A stretch of DNA of 42,448 nucleotides, taken from assembly GCA_946482045.1 (NCBI GenBank), contig CAMLPZ010000002.1, forward strand, positions 1 through 42,448, given 5' to 3'. Numbering within the stretch: the stretch's first letter is position 1; each line of letters opens with the position of its first letter. The translations under genes and the position numbers were made by a program. Source of the DNA: an uncultured Asticcacaulis sp. GTDB taxonomy: Bacteria > Pseudomonadota > Alphaproteobacteria > Caulobacterales > Caulobacteraceae. A model generated the notes under the pieces. The model made no database searches. It saw only the letters and a list, made by a program, of their open reading frames with translations, and was not told the origin of the DNA. This document shows, piece after piece, positions 33,609 through 42,164 of this stretch.

Positions 33609-34517
33609 TTAGAAGTAACCTTCGCGCTTCTTCTTTTCCATCGAGCCGGCCTCATCGTGGTCGATCAGGCGGCCCGAGCGTTCGGAGGTCCGCGTCGTCA
33701 GCATTTCCGCGACGATCTCTTCTAGGGTGTCAGCCTCGGATTCGACGGCGGCGGTCAAGGGGTAGCAGCCGAGTGTCCGGAAACGCACTGACTTCATTTC
33801 GGGCGTTTCACCGGGCTGCAGCGGCAGGCGGTCGTCATCGACCATGATCAGCTGGCCGCCGCGCTTCACGACCGGCCGCTTCTTGGCGAAGTAAAGCGGC
33901 ACGATAGGAATGTTTTCCATCAGGATATATTGCCAGATGTCGAGCTCGGTCCAGTTCGACAGCGGGAAGACGCGGATAGATTCGCCGGGCTTCACACGGG
34001 CATTATAAAGGTTCCACAGTTCCGGGCGCTGGTTCTTTGGGTCCCAGCCGTGGTTCTGCGTGCGGAAGGAGAAGATGCGTTCCTTGGCGCGCGACTTTTC
34101 CTCGTCGCGGCGCGCCCCACCGAAGGCGGCGTCGAAACCGTGGTCGGTGAGCGCCTGCTTGAGTGCATCGGTCTTCATGATGTTGGTATAGGTGTTCGAG
34201 CCATGGTCGAACGGATTGACATTGTCGCGCAAACCGTCCGGATTGGTGTGTTTGAGCAGGGTCAGTCCCAGGTTCTTGACGGTATTGTCGCGGAACTGGA
34301 TCATCTCGCGAAACTTCCACGTCGTATCGACGTGCAGCAGCGGGAAAGGCGGCTTGGACGGGTGAAAGGCCTTCATCGCCAGGTGCAGCATGACCGACGA
34401 GTCTTTGCCGATCGAATAGAGCATGACCGGGTTTTTGAATTCGGCGGCCACTTCACGCATGATGAAGATGGCTTCGGCTTCGAGCCTTTTGAGGTGAGTA
34501 AGCTGTTCAGCGGACAC
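33609..34517 (-). CDS. cysD: Sulfate adenylyltransferase small subunit
   Basis: Catalytic PP-loop subunit of ATP sulfurylase; with CysN it forms APS from ATP and sulfate. The product has [17 protein letters not shown] (PP-loop), [16 protein letters not shown] and [19 protein letters not shown]. The frame begins with a TTG at 34535, but I prefer the GTG at 34517: an AAAGG site lies 7 bases upstream and the resulting start ([17 protein letters not shown]) and 302-residue length match known CysD proteins. cysNC follows 2 bases downstream. Confidence 0.95.
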   Translation of the reverse strand: MSAEQLTHLKRLEAEAIFIMREVAAEFKNPVMLYSIGKDSSVMLHLAMKAFHPSKPPFPLLHVDTTWKFREMIQFRDNTVKNLGLTLLKHTNPDGLRDNVNPFDHGSNTYTNIMKTDALKQALTDHGFDAAFGGARRDEEKSRAKERIFSFRTQNHGWDPKNQRPELWNLYNARVKPGESIRVFPLSNWTELDIWQYILMENIPIVPLYFAKKRPVVKRGGQLIMVDDDRLPLQPGETPEMKSVRFRTLGCYPLTAAVESEADTLEEIVAEMLTTRTSERSGRLIDHDEAGSMEKKKREGYF

Positions 34518-34625
34518 GGTAAGACCTTTGGGCAATCTGAAGGCTATGTAGTCACGCCGTCCGCAGGGAGCAAACTACAAAATCTCAAGTCAGAGATGAG
34601 AGTCGTTAAGTCCGTGTGCGAAGAC

Positions 34626-35222
34626 CTACGCCTTTACGGCCAGTATCAGCCTGTCGGGTCCCAGAAGTTCCATTACGGACGTATGGTCTTTTTCGGAGAA
34701 GGCAAAGCAGCCCTGGCTGCGGCCGATTGCTCCGGCACGCGCCATCTGATCGCTGACATACCACGCCTTGTGAATGACGATGGCGCGGTCGTAGGCATTG
34801 GAATTGTCGGCATCCAGCCCAAGCAGACGGCGCGAATAGCCGTGTTTGCCCGAATAGGTATCCGCTGTCACATAGGCGCCCTGAGACGTCGCTTCCGAAC
34901 CTGGTGCATTGGAGAATGTCTTGAGCCACCCGGTATGAGCGGGGTCCGACCCCTTGCCGTGCGCCACCAGATAGCTGTGTGCCTTGCCGGTTTGCAGGTC
35001 GATCAGGTGAAACCGCGGTTTTGAGGAATGAGCGGAAAAGTCGGCTATGGCGATCCGGTCGAGATTGCGGATCCGGGTCTTGTGACGGGAAATGGCCTGT
35101 TTCGCCATGGCCAGGAGATGTGGGGGGACAGCCGTGTTGGCGGCCTCGGCGGCATTAGCCTGGATAAGGCTCGCAACGGCCACGCCGGGAGTGGCTCCAA
35201 TCAACTGGCGTCTGTTCAGCAT
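34626..35222 (-). CDS. YkuD_2-type murein L,D-transpeptidase domain protein, exported
   Basis: Predicted to act on peptidoglycan in the periplasm or to be a related cysteine-dependent cross-linker. The 198-residue protein starts with an Arg-Arg leader and hydrophobic run (MLNRRQLIGATPGVAVASL) that looks like a Tat-type signal peptide, cut near AEAA. The catalytic region is AIVIHKAWYVSD followed by GAIGRSQGCFAF, where the SxGC cysteine is the expected nucleophile. A GGAG site precedes the ATG. It lies between cysD and cysQ on the same strand but has no known link to sulfur metabolism. Confidence 0.85.
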   Translation of the reverse strand: MLNRRQLIGATPGVAVASLIQANAAEAANTAVPPHLLAMAKQAISRHKTRIRNLDRIAIADFSAHSSKPRFHLIDLQTGKAHSYLVAHGKGSDPAHTGWLKTFSNAPGSEATSQGAYVTADTYSGKHGYSRRLLGLDADNSNAYDRAIVIHKAWYVSDQMARAGAIGRSQGCFAFSEKDHTSVMELLGPDRLILAVKA

Positions 35223-35477
35223 AGGTACTCCACGGATACTGACAGGCTATATCCGTGAAGAAGATGGCATTATGACGGCGCTTTTACGCTGTCCTTATTT
35301 TTGCCACGGCCGCAAATATGCCGTCGATTACCCAAATAAAGGCCTCGACAACGGCATCCAGCCAGTTCCTGTTCTTGAGCCGGGTCTGAGTGACGCTGGT
35401 TTGGCTTGCGACAAGATTGTTCGACGGAATCCTGGCAGTCGCAACCTGATACCGTCATGACCTGGACCATCAATATT

Positions 35478-36269
35478 TCAATGGTCTTGCGGGTGGATCG
35501 CGGGGTCTCCAAAAGCCACGAAATGCGGATTGGCGAAGTCGCTATCATTCCCCTGGTTCCGTTTGCCGTAACGCAGAGGTGCACCGTCCAGCGTCTCGAC
35601 GCGGCCGCCGGCGGCGCGCAGGATGGCGTCGCCAGCGGCGATGTCCCACTCCATGGTGCGGCCCATGCGCGGATAAAGGTCGGCTTTGCCTTCGGCCAGT
35701 AGGCACAGCTTGAGAGACGAGCCAGCTGCGACGAAGTCCTTGACAGTGAAGGCTTTCAGGTAAGTCTGGGTTTCCTCGCCGCCGTGCGAGCGCGAGCCTA
35801 CGGCCGACAAGCCTTCGGCGGGGGCCGGGCGTACGCGGATAGGCCGTCCCTCCCCAAATCGGCCATCGGTCACATCCGCCATGTACGCGCCTTCGCCGCG
35901 GGCGCCCCAATAGATCTTGCCAAGCGCAGGGGCATAGACGGCGCCGCGCACCGGCTCACCGTTTTCGATCAGGGCGATATTGACTGTAAATTCTCCATTT
36001 CTGGAAATGAACTCCTTGGTGCCATCAAGCGGGTCGACCAGGAAGAAGCGCGTGGTCGTGGCCGGCACCCGGCCGGCGGCGGCTTCTTCCTCTGCGACAA
36101 TGGGGATGTCCGGCGCAAGACGTTTCAGTTTTTCCAGAATAATAGCCTCGGCGCGTTGATCGGCTTCGGTAACAGGGGAGGTGTCGGACTTGTCCGTCAC
36201 GGCAAAATCGGTCGCGTAGATGCGCAGGATCTCAGCACCGGCGGCCAGCATGATGGGATTCAGATCCAT
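35478..36269 (-). CDS. cysQ: 3'(2'),5'-bisphosphate nucleotidase
   Basis: Removes the 3'-phosphate from PAP (and possibly PAPS), clearing a by-product of sulfate assimilation or sulfation. The ATG at 36269 gives 263 residues; a GGAGAG site lies just upstream, while the open frame to 36323 adds an unrelated leader. Family motifs are PIVAEEE (metal-binding Glu), FFLVDPLDGTKEFISRNGEF (metal-binding Asp residues) and EWDIAAGDAILRAAGG. It is on the same strand as cysD/cysNC, with the transpeptidase gene between. An inositol-monophosphatase-type alternative is unlikely given the DPLDGTKEF sequence. Confidence 0.93.
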   Translation of the reverse strand: MDLNPIMLAAGAEILRIYATDFAVTDKSDTSPVTEADQRAEAIILEKLKRLAPDIPIVAEEEAAAGRVPATTTRFFLVDPLDGTKEFISRNGEFTVNIALIENGEPVRGAVYAPALGKIYWGARGEGAYMADVTDGRFGEGRPIRVRPAPAEGLSAVGSRSHGGEETQTYLKAFTVKDFVAAGSSLKLCLLAEGKADLYPRMGRTMEWDIAAGDAILRAAGGRVETLDGAPLRYGKRNQGNDSDFANPHFVAFGDPAIHPQDH

Positions 36270-36380
36270 GAGTCTCTCCGTGAAATTGGCACATGCTCTA
36301 AGCAGGTCGGACCGGCATGGCAAGCCTTGCCATGGCCGCCAATTCGGGCAAGTATCCTTTGAGACTTGTTAGGGGCTGTC

Positions 36381-37931
36381 ATGTTACGTAAGTTTTTGTT
36401 CACCGCTGCGATCACCCTGGTGGGGTCGCCGGTCCACGCCAGTCCATCCGAAGCCGCAAAGGCATTGGTCGCGGAAAAGACGATCCCCGAACTGCAAGCC
36501 GCTATGTCGCAGGGTGACTTTTCGGCCGAAGATCTGACGCGCGCCGCGCTCGCCCGCATCAAGGCTCTGGACGGCAAGCTGCATTCAGTCATCGCCATCA
36601 ATCCGGATGCCATTGCTCAGGCGAGGGCCGCCGACGCGTCGCGCAAGGCCGGGAGGGCGTCGGTGCCGATGGCAGGCATCCCGGTACTGGTCAAGGACAA
36701 TGTCGAAACGAAGGACCCGATGGCGACCACAGCCGGTTCATTGGCGCTGAAAGACAATCTAACCGGCCGCGATTCTCCGTCCGTGGCCAGCTTGCGGGCG
36801 GGCGGCGCGGTCATTCTCGGCAAGACCAACCTGTCGGAATGGGCAAATATCCGCTCGACCCACTCAATGAGCGGCTGGAGCGCCGTCGGCGGGCTGGTGG
36901 CCAATCCCTACGACCTGACGCGCACGGCGTGCGGTTCTTCGAGTGGTTCCGGCGCATCAATTTCCGCCAGTTTTGCACCCGTCGCCATCGGGACGGAAAC
37001 AGACGGGTCCGTAACCTGTCCATCGGCGATGAACGGCCTGGCCGGCCTCAAGCCGACAGTGGGGCTTGTGTCTCGCACCCACGTGGTGCCGATCAGCAAT
37101 ACGCAGGACACGCCAGGTCCGATGGGCCGGTCGATAACCGACATCGCGGCGCTGCTGACCGTCATGGCGGGCAGCGATCCCGCCGACAAGGCCACAGCCG
37201 AGGCCGACGCGAAAAAAACGGATTATGTGGCGGTGCTGAAGGACGCCTCGCTTAAGGGGGTCCGCATAGGCGTCCTTCGCGACAAGCTGGGCGGTGAGCC
37301 GAAGACCGTGGCCGTGTTCGAAGCGGCGCTGAAGTCGCTGGAAGCCGCAGGCGCCGTGCTGGTAAACATAAAGGATTCATCGACACCGGGGCTGGATGAC
37401 GCCGAGTTCGCCGTGCTCACCTATGAGCTGAAGGCGAACCTAAATGCCTATCTGGCCACGACTCCGTCGGAGGTAAAAACGCGTACCCTGGCCGATGTCA
37501 TCGCCTTCAATGCAGCTTACGCCAGCGAGGAAATGCCATATTTCCGCCAGGAAATCTTTGAGATGGCCGAGGCAAAAAGGGGGCTGGACGATCCCGAATA
37601 TATCGCCGCGCTTGCCAGGTCGCAGGCCATATCCACCACGCGCCTGGACGGGCTCTTTAAGGACCACGATGTGAGATTCCTCGTCGCCCCGACTTATGCC
37701 GTCGCGTGGAAGTCGGATGCCATCTATGGCGACGTCTATAATGGTCCGTTCGCGACGCAACTGCCCGCCACTTCCGGCTATCCGCATTTGACCGTACCTA
37801 TGGGCTTCGTTCAGGGCATGCCAGTCGGCCTGTCCTTCATGGGCGCGAAGTGGAGCGACGCGGACCTGCTTAAGGCCGGTTATGTCTTCGAACAGGCCAC
37901 AAAGGCGCGCAAGGCGCCAGAGTTGAAATAA
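36381..37931 (+). CDS. Exported amidase-signature hydrolase
   Basis: Serine hydrolase of the amidase-signature family (Ser-cisSer-Lys triad) that cleaves amide bonds. The ATG at 36381, with AGGGG 5 bases upstream, gives 516 residues starting with a signal peptide (MLRKFLFTAAITLVGSPVHAS). The triad is visible as Lys105 in VLVKDN, cis-Ser186 in CGSSSGSG and nucleophile Ser210 in GTETDGSVTCPS. It is probably periplasmic, unlike the cytoplasmic GatA. Substrate is unknown; it may act on peptides or an amide nutrient. A second, non-exported reading from 36366 (TTG) is less likely. Confidence 0.9.
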   Translation: MLRKFLFTAAITLVGSPVHASPSEAAKALVAEKTIPELQAAMSQGDFSAEDLTRAALARIKALDGKLHSVIAINPDAIAQARAADASRKAGRASVPMAGIPVLVKDNVETKDPMATTAGSLALKDNLTGRDSPSVASLRAGGAVILGKTNLSEWANIRSTHSMSGWSAVGGLVANPYDLTRTACGSSSGSGASISASFAPVAIGTETDGSVTCPSAMNGLAGLKPTVGLVSRTHVVPISNTQDTPGPMGRSITDIAALLTVMAGSDPADKATAEADAKKTDYVAVLKDASLKGVRIGVLRDKLGGEPKTVAVFEAALKSLEAAGAVLVNIKDSSTPGLDDAEFAVLTYELKANLNAYLATTPSEVKTRTLADVIAFNAAYASEEMPYFRQEIFEMAEAKRGLDDPEYIAALARSQAISTTRLDGLFKDHDVRFLVAPTYAVAWKSDAIYGDVYNGPFATQLPATSGYPHLTVPMGFVQGMPVGLSFMGAKWSDADLLKAGYVFEQATKARKAPELK

Positions 37932-37941
37932 TGCGCCGCGT

Positions 37942-39123
37942 TCAGAGCGTCAGCGTCGACAGTTCGTCGATGGCGCAGATGATGTGATAGAGCGAGCTGG
38001 CGGGCGCCGGCTCGATCTCGAAGCTGCCATCTTCCTTCATGCGGTCGCGGTAAAGGCCCTCGATCTCCGTCGAGAGGTAAAGCCTAAGGCCGGCGGCGGC
38101 TTCGACAGCCTTGGCAATGGCGGCCTGGCGGTCGGAAGGCGTCTTGGCGGCATCGGCCAGCTTGACATAGGCTTTCATGCGCTCGGTCTGGGCCCACAAA
38201 CGCGCCTTGCCATCCTTGACGGAGAAGTCGTCCCATAGCTCATAGATGGTAACATTGCGCTTGTCGTCGGTGCCGGGACCTTCGGCAATATCGATCAGGC
38301 GTTTTGCGATATCGATATAGGATGCGTCGCCCGACATGCGTGCCCAGCGCAGGAAGAGCCACGCCCATTCGAACTGGTGGCCGGGCTCGATAATGCGGCC
38401 GGCTTCACCCGGTATGGCGTTCCAGTCGCCATCGAAAAATTCACGCAGCGCGCCCGTGTCCGGATGAAGGAACTTCTCGACGCACAACTTTGCGATCTGG
38501 CCCGCGATGGCGCGCCAGGTGTCGTCGCCTCCCGCTTCCAGCCATGCCAGGCAGGCCTCGAACATGTGCATGTGCGGATTGGCCTTGAGGGGCAGGGTGC
38601 GCGGGTTGGATTCCTCAAAGCCGCGCACCGGATGCGAATAGTCGCGCACGATCGTATCGCGGATAAAGGTGCCGGCCTCTTCCAGCGTCTTGTCGTTCGG
38701 CCGTACCTTGTAAGCCGAGGCATAGGCCAGCATGGCAAAGGCGTGGTCGTAAAAATCGAATTCGCCGCGCACGACAGCGGCCTGCGGGGTCAGGACGGCG
38801 TAGAGCAAACCCGTTTCAGGGTTGCGCGCAGGGCCGGACAGCCATCTCAGGCCCTGGTCTATGACGGCGTCCGTTTCACCCTGATAACCCATGGTCTTGG
38901 CCAGGGCATAGGAATAAACTTGGCGTGCCGCGACGCGGGTGCGGCGGTCGATATCGTGGGGCGCGCCGTCCAGGTTCAGCTTCTCGAAAAAGCCGCCCTT
39001 TTGCAGGTCGCCACCGACCGTCCACCAGATCGGCAGGGACTTGTCGAACAGCCAGGCGCGCAGTTCGGCCTGCATAGTTCCCAGTTCGCTTTTCAGGGTG
39101 AGTGGAGAGGGACTGTCAGGCAT
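37942..39123 (-). CDS. AGE-family epimerase/isomerase, probable mannose-6-phosphate isomerase type
   Basis: Member of the N-acylglucosamine 2-epimerase superfamily. From the ATG at 39123 it has about 393 residues; the longer frame to 39180 adds an unlikely leader and a start at 39075 is also possible. It shares with the protein at 21247 the motifs RRTRVAARQVYSY, DFYDHAFAMLAYA, NPHMHMFEACLAWLEAG, EPGHQFEWAWLFLRW and RLWAQTERMKAY. It is divergent from manC, so it may interconvert fructose 6-phosphate and mannose 6-phosphate to feed GDP-mannose; that is an inference from context. Confidence 0.82.
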   Translation of the reverse strand: MPDSPSPLTLKSELGTMQAELRAWLFDKSLPIWWTVGGDLQKGGFFEKLNLDGAPHDIDRRTRVAARQVYSYALAKTMGYQGETDAVIDQGLRWLSGPARNPETGLLYAVLTPQAAVVRGEFDFYDHAFAMLAYASAYKVRPNDKTLEEAGTFIRDTIVRDYSHPVRGFEESNPRTLPLKANPHMHMFEACLAWLEAGGDDTWRAIAGQIAKLCVEKFLHPDTGALREFFDGDWNAIPGEAGRIIEPGHQFEWAWLFLRWARMSGDASYIDIAKRLIDIAEGPGTDDKRNVTIYELWDDFSVKDGKARLWAQTERMKAYVKLADAAKTPSDRQAAIAKAVEAAAGLRLYLSTEIEGLYRDRMKEDGSFEIEPAPASSLYHIICAIDELSTLTL

Positions 39124-39351
39124 GGTCGGCTCGCACAAAAAAGATGGGGACGAGTACTCGGGACGGAAATAAAAAGTCACTGCGGATTAACCGCTATCCC
39201 TTCACCGCTTGAGAATCAAGATATTGCTTCGCGGGTGCAAAATACGTATCACGCCTTTATAAGTTTCGGGGTGCAGCATATAGCCTTTTGGTCTCGCTGC
39301 GCTAAATCAAGTAGCAGACCGTTCTCGAAATCTAGGGGGATACCGTCCTAA
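39124..39351. promoter_or_regulatory. Divergent promoter region, AGE isomerase versus manC
   Basis: This 228-bp region lies between the oppositely read AGE gene and manC. It is AT-richer than its surroundings, especially 39180-39260, and should carry both promoters. No operator or gene could be assigned. A possible ribosome site AGGGGG (39333-39338) precedes the manC ATG. Confidence 0.35.
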
Positions 39352-40416
39352 ATGGCTAGCAAAATTCTACCTGTGATCATGTCTGGCGGCTCCGGCACCC
39401 GTCTGTGGCCTTTATCCACCCCGCAGGCGCCAAAGCAGTTTCACGCCTTGGCGACTTCCAATACCATGATCCAGGAAACGGCCCTGCGGTTGGCCGGCGC
39501 CGATTTTGCGCCGCCTGTGGTTATCTGTGGTACGGGGCATTGCGAGCTTGTGAACGCTCAACTCGGTAGCATTGCGCGCGATCCCCAGCTTGTCGTGCTC
39601 GAACCTTTCGCCCGCAATACAGCGGCTGTCGCTGCCATTGCCGCCGTAAGCGGTCAGGCCATCGACCCGGAAGCCCTGGTGCTTTTGCTGCCGGCGGATC
39701 ACGTTATCACCAAGCCGGACGCATTCGCAGCGGTGATCGCCAAGGCCGCCGATACGGCCCGCGAACGCATTGTTACCTTTGGTATCCGGCCGACCCATCC
39801 CGAAACCGGTTTCGGTTATATCGAACACGGAGCTGAATTGTCGGACGGCATTTTCGAAATCCAGGCATTCCTGGAGAAACCGAATCTTGCAACGGCGACA
39901 CAGTATGTTGCAGGGGGGCGCCACGACTGGAATGCCGGTATATTCCTCTTCTCGCCGAAGGTCATGCTCGAAGAGCTCGCTGCCTTTGCTCCGGAAGTTC
40001 TGGAGCAGAGCCGGCAGGCTTATATGGCCGGTGCTCGCGATGGCGTGAGGCTGACCCTGGACGGAGGCTATTTCGCCAAGGTTCCGTCGATATCGGTGGA
40101 CTACGCGGTAATGGAGAAGACGAAGCGGTCTGCCGTTATTCCGTGTGATATAGGTTGGGCCGACGTCGGCGGTTTCGCTGAACTGTGGCGCCTGGGCGAG
40201 AAGGATATGGCCGGCAACCACGCCAAGGGCACCTCGATCCTGATCGACGCTGAGAACTGTCTCATTCAGAATCATGACGGTCCGCCTGTGGCCGTGATCG
40301 GCATGAAGGATATCATGGTCATATCGACGCCGTCGGGTGTACTGGTCTGTCCGATCGATCGGGCGCAGGACGTCAAAAAGGCCGCGGAGGCCGCAAAGGC
40401 GCTGGCGGCTTTATAA
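39352..40416 (+). CDS. manC: Mannose-1-phosphate guanylyltransferase
   Basis: Makes GDP-mannose from mannose 1-phosphate and GTP, the substrate for gmd. The 354-residue protein has the nucleotidyltransferase signature IMSGGSGTRLWPLSTPQAPK, then PFARNTAAVAAIAA, LVLLLPADHVI, FLEKPNLATA and WNAGIFLFSPK. It lacks the C-terminal cupin-type phosphomannose isomerase domain of the larger ManC/AlgA proteins, so isomerase activity must come from another gene, perhaps the divergent AGE protein. It starts after an AGGGGG site. Confidence 0.93.
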   Translation: MASKILPVIMSGGSGTRLWPLSTPQAPKQFHALATSNTMIQETALRLAGADFAPPVVICGTGHCELVNAQLGSIARDPQLVVLEPFARNTAAVAAIAAVSGQAIDPEALVLLLPADHVITKPDAFAAVIAKAADTARERIVTFGIRPTHPETGFGYIEHGAELSDGIFEIQAFLEKPNLATATQYVAGGRHDWNAGIFLFSPKVMLEELAAFAPEVLEQSRQAYMAGARDGVRLTLDGGYFAKVPSISVDYAVMEKTKRSAVIPCDIGWADVGGFAELWRLGEKDMAGNHAKGTSILIDAENCLIQNHDGPPVAVIGMKDIMVISTPSGVLVCPIDRAQDVKKAAEAAKALAAL

Positions 40417-40493
40417 ACTTGCTTTGCAAATCAAAGCGAAGCGCGTCATTCTTGGGGCTGGCCAAGCCGTCACTATGACGCTACCAATAGGGC

Positions 40494-41138
40494 ATGACGG
40501 ATACGCCGCGTAATATCGAAACATCGATTCTGCCGCGCCTGGACCCCGAAGAGGCCGGCTATCTGCGCGAGGAACTTGACGACCTGCGTGCCCTGGTCAG
40601 CCGTGGCGACCCGCTGACGGTCAGCGGTGGCCTAGTTATGGCCTGGTGGGCCCTGGTCCTGTTGGTCGGCAACCTCGTACACCTCTTCGAAGTCGCTGGG
40701 GTCCTGCATACGCACCTGCCGCTGCCTGCCACGGAAGTGGTCGTCGGCTATCTCGGCAACCTCGTGTTCCTGCTGCGCCGTCACAAACCCGCTCATGAGC
40801 GGTCATGGCGCAGCCGTACGCTGGCGGTGATGTGGTTTATCGGCGGCATTGCCGTCCTGGTGTTTGTTGGTGGTTGCTATATGGCGGGCATATATGATCC
40901 GCGTCTGTCCCTGGCCTTCGTGGCCATGTTGTACGCTATTATCATGACCCTGACGGCGTTGATTGCTGCCAAGCCGTGGATGGCGGTGCCGGCCATCGGC
41001 TGGGCAGCCGTCGCCTTCGCTGTCTTCTGTTTCAACAGCGAACTCTTTCGTCCCGCGTTATTCGCGGGGGCGTCGCTGTTTCTTATGCTTGTTCCTGGCC
41101 TCGTCTTGACGTGGCAGGAGAGGAGAACCGCTGTATGA
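40494..41138 (+). CDS. Uncharacterised inner-membrane protein
   Basis: The 214-residue protein has a charged N-terminal region (about 35 residues) and then roughly six hydrophobic segments, such as MAWWALVLLVGNLVHLF, TEVVVGYLGNLVFLL, VMWFIGGIAVLVFVGG, AFVAMLYAIIMTLTALIAA, AVPAIGWAAVAFAVFC and LFAGASLFLMLVPGLVL. No catalytic or transport motif is recognised. Its stop overlaps the start of the downstream winged-helix gene by 4 bases (ATGA), so the two are co-translated. The regulator may control or report on this membrane protein. Confidence 0.78.
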   Translation: MTDTPRNIETSILPRLDPEEAGYLREELDDLRALVSRGDPLTVSGGLVMAWWALVLLVGNLVHLFEVAGVLHTHLPLPATEVVVGYLGNLVFLLRRHKPAHERSWRSRTLAVMWFIGGIAVLVFVGGCYMAGIYDPRLSLAFVAMLYAIIMTLTALIAAKPWMAVPAIGWAAVAFAVFCFNSELFRPALFAGASLFLMLVPGLVLTWQERRTAV

Positions 41139-41449
41139 GTATTTTTGCCGCTGACACACTCCAGGAAGTGATCCATGGCCGGGCGCGCCTGTCCATCCTG
41201 GCCTATCTGACAACGGTGGGCCGCGCCGATTTTGTCCGCCTACGCGATGAAATCGCCATTTCCGACGGCAATCTGTCCCAGCACCTGCGTAAGCTGGCTG
41301 ATGCCGGCTATATAGGGCTGCACAAATCAATTATCGCCAGCCGGACCAAGACGGTGGCGGAATTGACCCCAGCCGGCCGTCAGGCATTTTACGATTACCT
41401 GGATAGCCTTCAGTCTTTGCTGGATGCTGTGCCTGCCCGCGAACCGTAG
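41135..41449 (+). CDS. Winged-helix transcriptional regulator (ArsR/MarR-like)
   Basis: Small DNA-binding protein of 104 residues consisting almost wholly of one winged helix: RARLSILAYLTTVGRADFVRLRD, then SDGNLSQHLRKLADAGYIGL (recognition helix) and KTVAELTPAGRQAFYDYLDSL. This is the usual single-domain form of small regulators paired with a membrane protein. The ATG at 41135 overlaps the preceding stop by 4 bases, and GGAGAGGAG (41117-41125) precedes it. Longer open frames starting upstream overlap the membrane-protein gene and are not real. No ligand-binding cysteines are seen, so it is not an obvious metal sensor. Confidence 0.85.
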   Translation: MSIFAADTLQEVIHGRARLSILAYLTTVGRADFVRLRDEIAISDGNLSQHLRKLADAGYIGLHKSIIASRTKTVAELTPAGRQAFYDYLDSLQSLLDAVPAREP

Positions 41450-41901
41450 ACGTTTAAAATAGTACAACTTCAAGTTCACTTTGTATTGATATGCGACTCG
41501 AGCTCGGTTAACTTAGTACCGCTCTGGGACTGAGGGCGATGATTTCATCGCGCTTTCGATCTTCGTTCCGGCGGGTCTCTTGATCTCGCTGGGACTGAGG
41601 GCGATGATTTCATCGCGCTTTCGATCTTCGTTCCGGCGGGTCTCTTGATCTCGCTGGGGCATGGGCAACCGCGCACGTCGTTTTCATTCGCCGCCGGGGG
41701 GCGGACAGGAGAGGACGATGATCGTCTCCGGCGGACCTTGGGGGGTCGCCTGGGACTTGCGCGGTGGAGCGCCTTCCTGACAGGCAACCCGTCACACGCC
41801 TTTGCGCTAAACTGATTTTTGCCAGCCACTCCCCTAAGCGACACCTGATTCGTTCGCCCACATACTGGGCGACGATCGTGCGCTTTTTGAAGGGGAGACC
41901 A
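41450..41901. other. 452-bp intergenic stretch with a tandem duplication
   Basis: I see no convincing gene here. A perfect 65-bp tandem duplication fills 41524-41653. Proline/arginine-rich minus-strand frames run across it (to 41844 and 41861), but they share the same C-terminal residues only because the repeat shifts frame and they lack family features or a ribosome site. From 41654 to 41901 the DNA is GC-rich, with short inverted repeats such as GACGAT/ATCGTC near 41716-41729 and a possible terminator-like palindrome. A regulatory RNA or decayed gene is possible. Confidence 0.5.
41524..41653 (+). repeat. Perfect 65-bp tandem duplication
   Basis: Copy one (41524-41588) and copy two (41589-41653) are identical over 65 bases. 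Each contains the short inverted repeat GCGATGA-TT-TCATCGC. The third copy is broken off after CTGGG (41654-41658). Sixty-five is not a multiple of three. Full identity points to a recent duplication. Confidence 0.95.
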
Positions 41902-42141
41902 TTGAAACGCAGAACCTACGCCTTTTTTCGCGATGAGCTGATTACAATGGCGCCTGCGCTGACAGCCGCAGTTGTCGCGATTGCCGTCGCACCGTTTCTG
42001 CCGCGGGATTTCCTCCTGTTTCTGAGCGTACTGGCCATACTGGCCATAAGCGCGGCCTTGGCAGCCTACACTCTACCACCTGTCCGCGCTGCGCGCGCCC
42101 GCCTTATTGCCGCCCGCCACATTCCGGACGGCCAACTCTGA
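41902..42141 (+). CDS. Small membrane protein, TTG start
   Basis: Predicted 79-residue inner-membrane protein. The TTG at 41902 follows a strong GGGGAG ribosome site (41892-41897), so I prefer it over the longer frame from 41764, whose extra N-terminus lacks hydrophobic or conserved features. The protein has a short charged start (KRRTYAFFRDELI), then two hydrophobic segments (ALTAAVVAIAVAPFL and LLFLSVLAILAISAAL) and a basic tail (RAARARLIAARH). The following gene begins 23 bases downstream. Function is unknown. Confidence 0.65.
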   Translation: MKRRTYAFFRDELITMAPALTAAVVAIAVAPFLPRDFLLFLSVLAILAISAALAAYTLPPVRAARARLIAARHIPDGQL

Positions 42142-42164
42142 AAATGTTACCGGGAGTATTTGCC

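Noticed and set aside
35223..35477. Gene in the gap between cysQ and the transpeptidase gene
   Set aside because: The 255-bp gap shows only a short shadow frame with no features.
41545..41861. Proline/arginine-rich minus-strand open frames over the 65-bp repeat
   Set aside because: They share C-termini only because of the tandem repeat, have no ribosome site or family resemblance, and the repeat would shift the frame.
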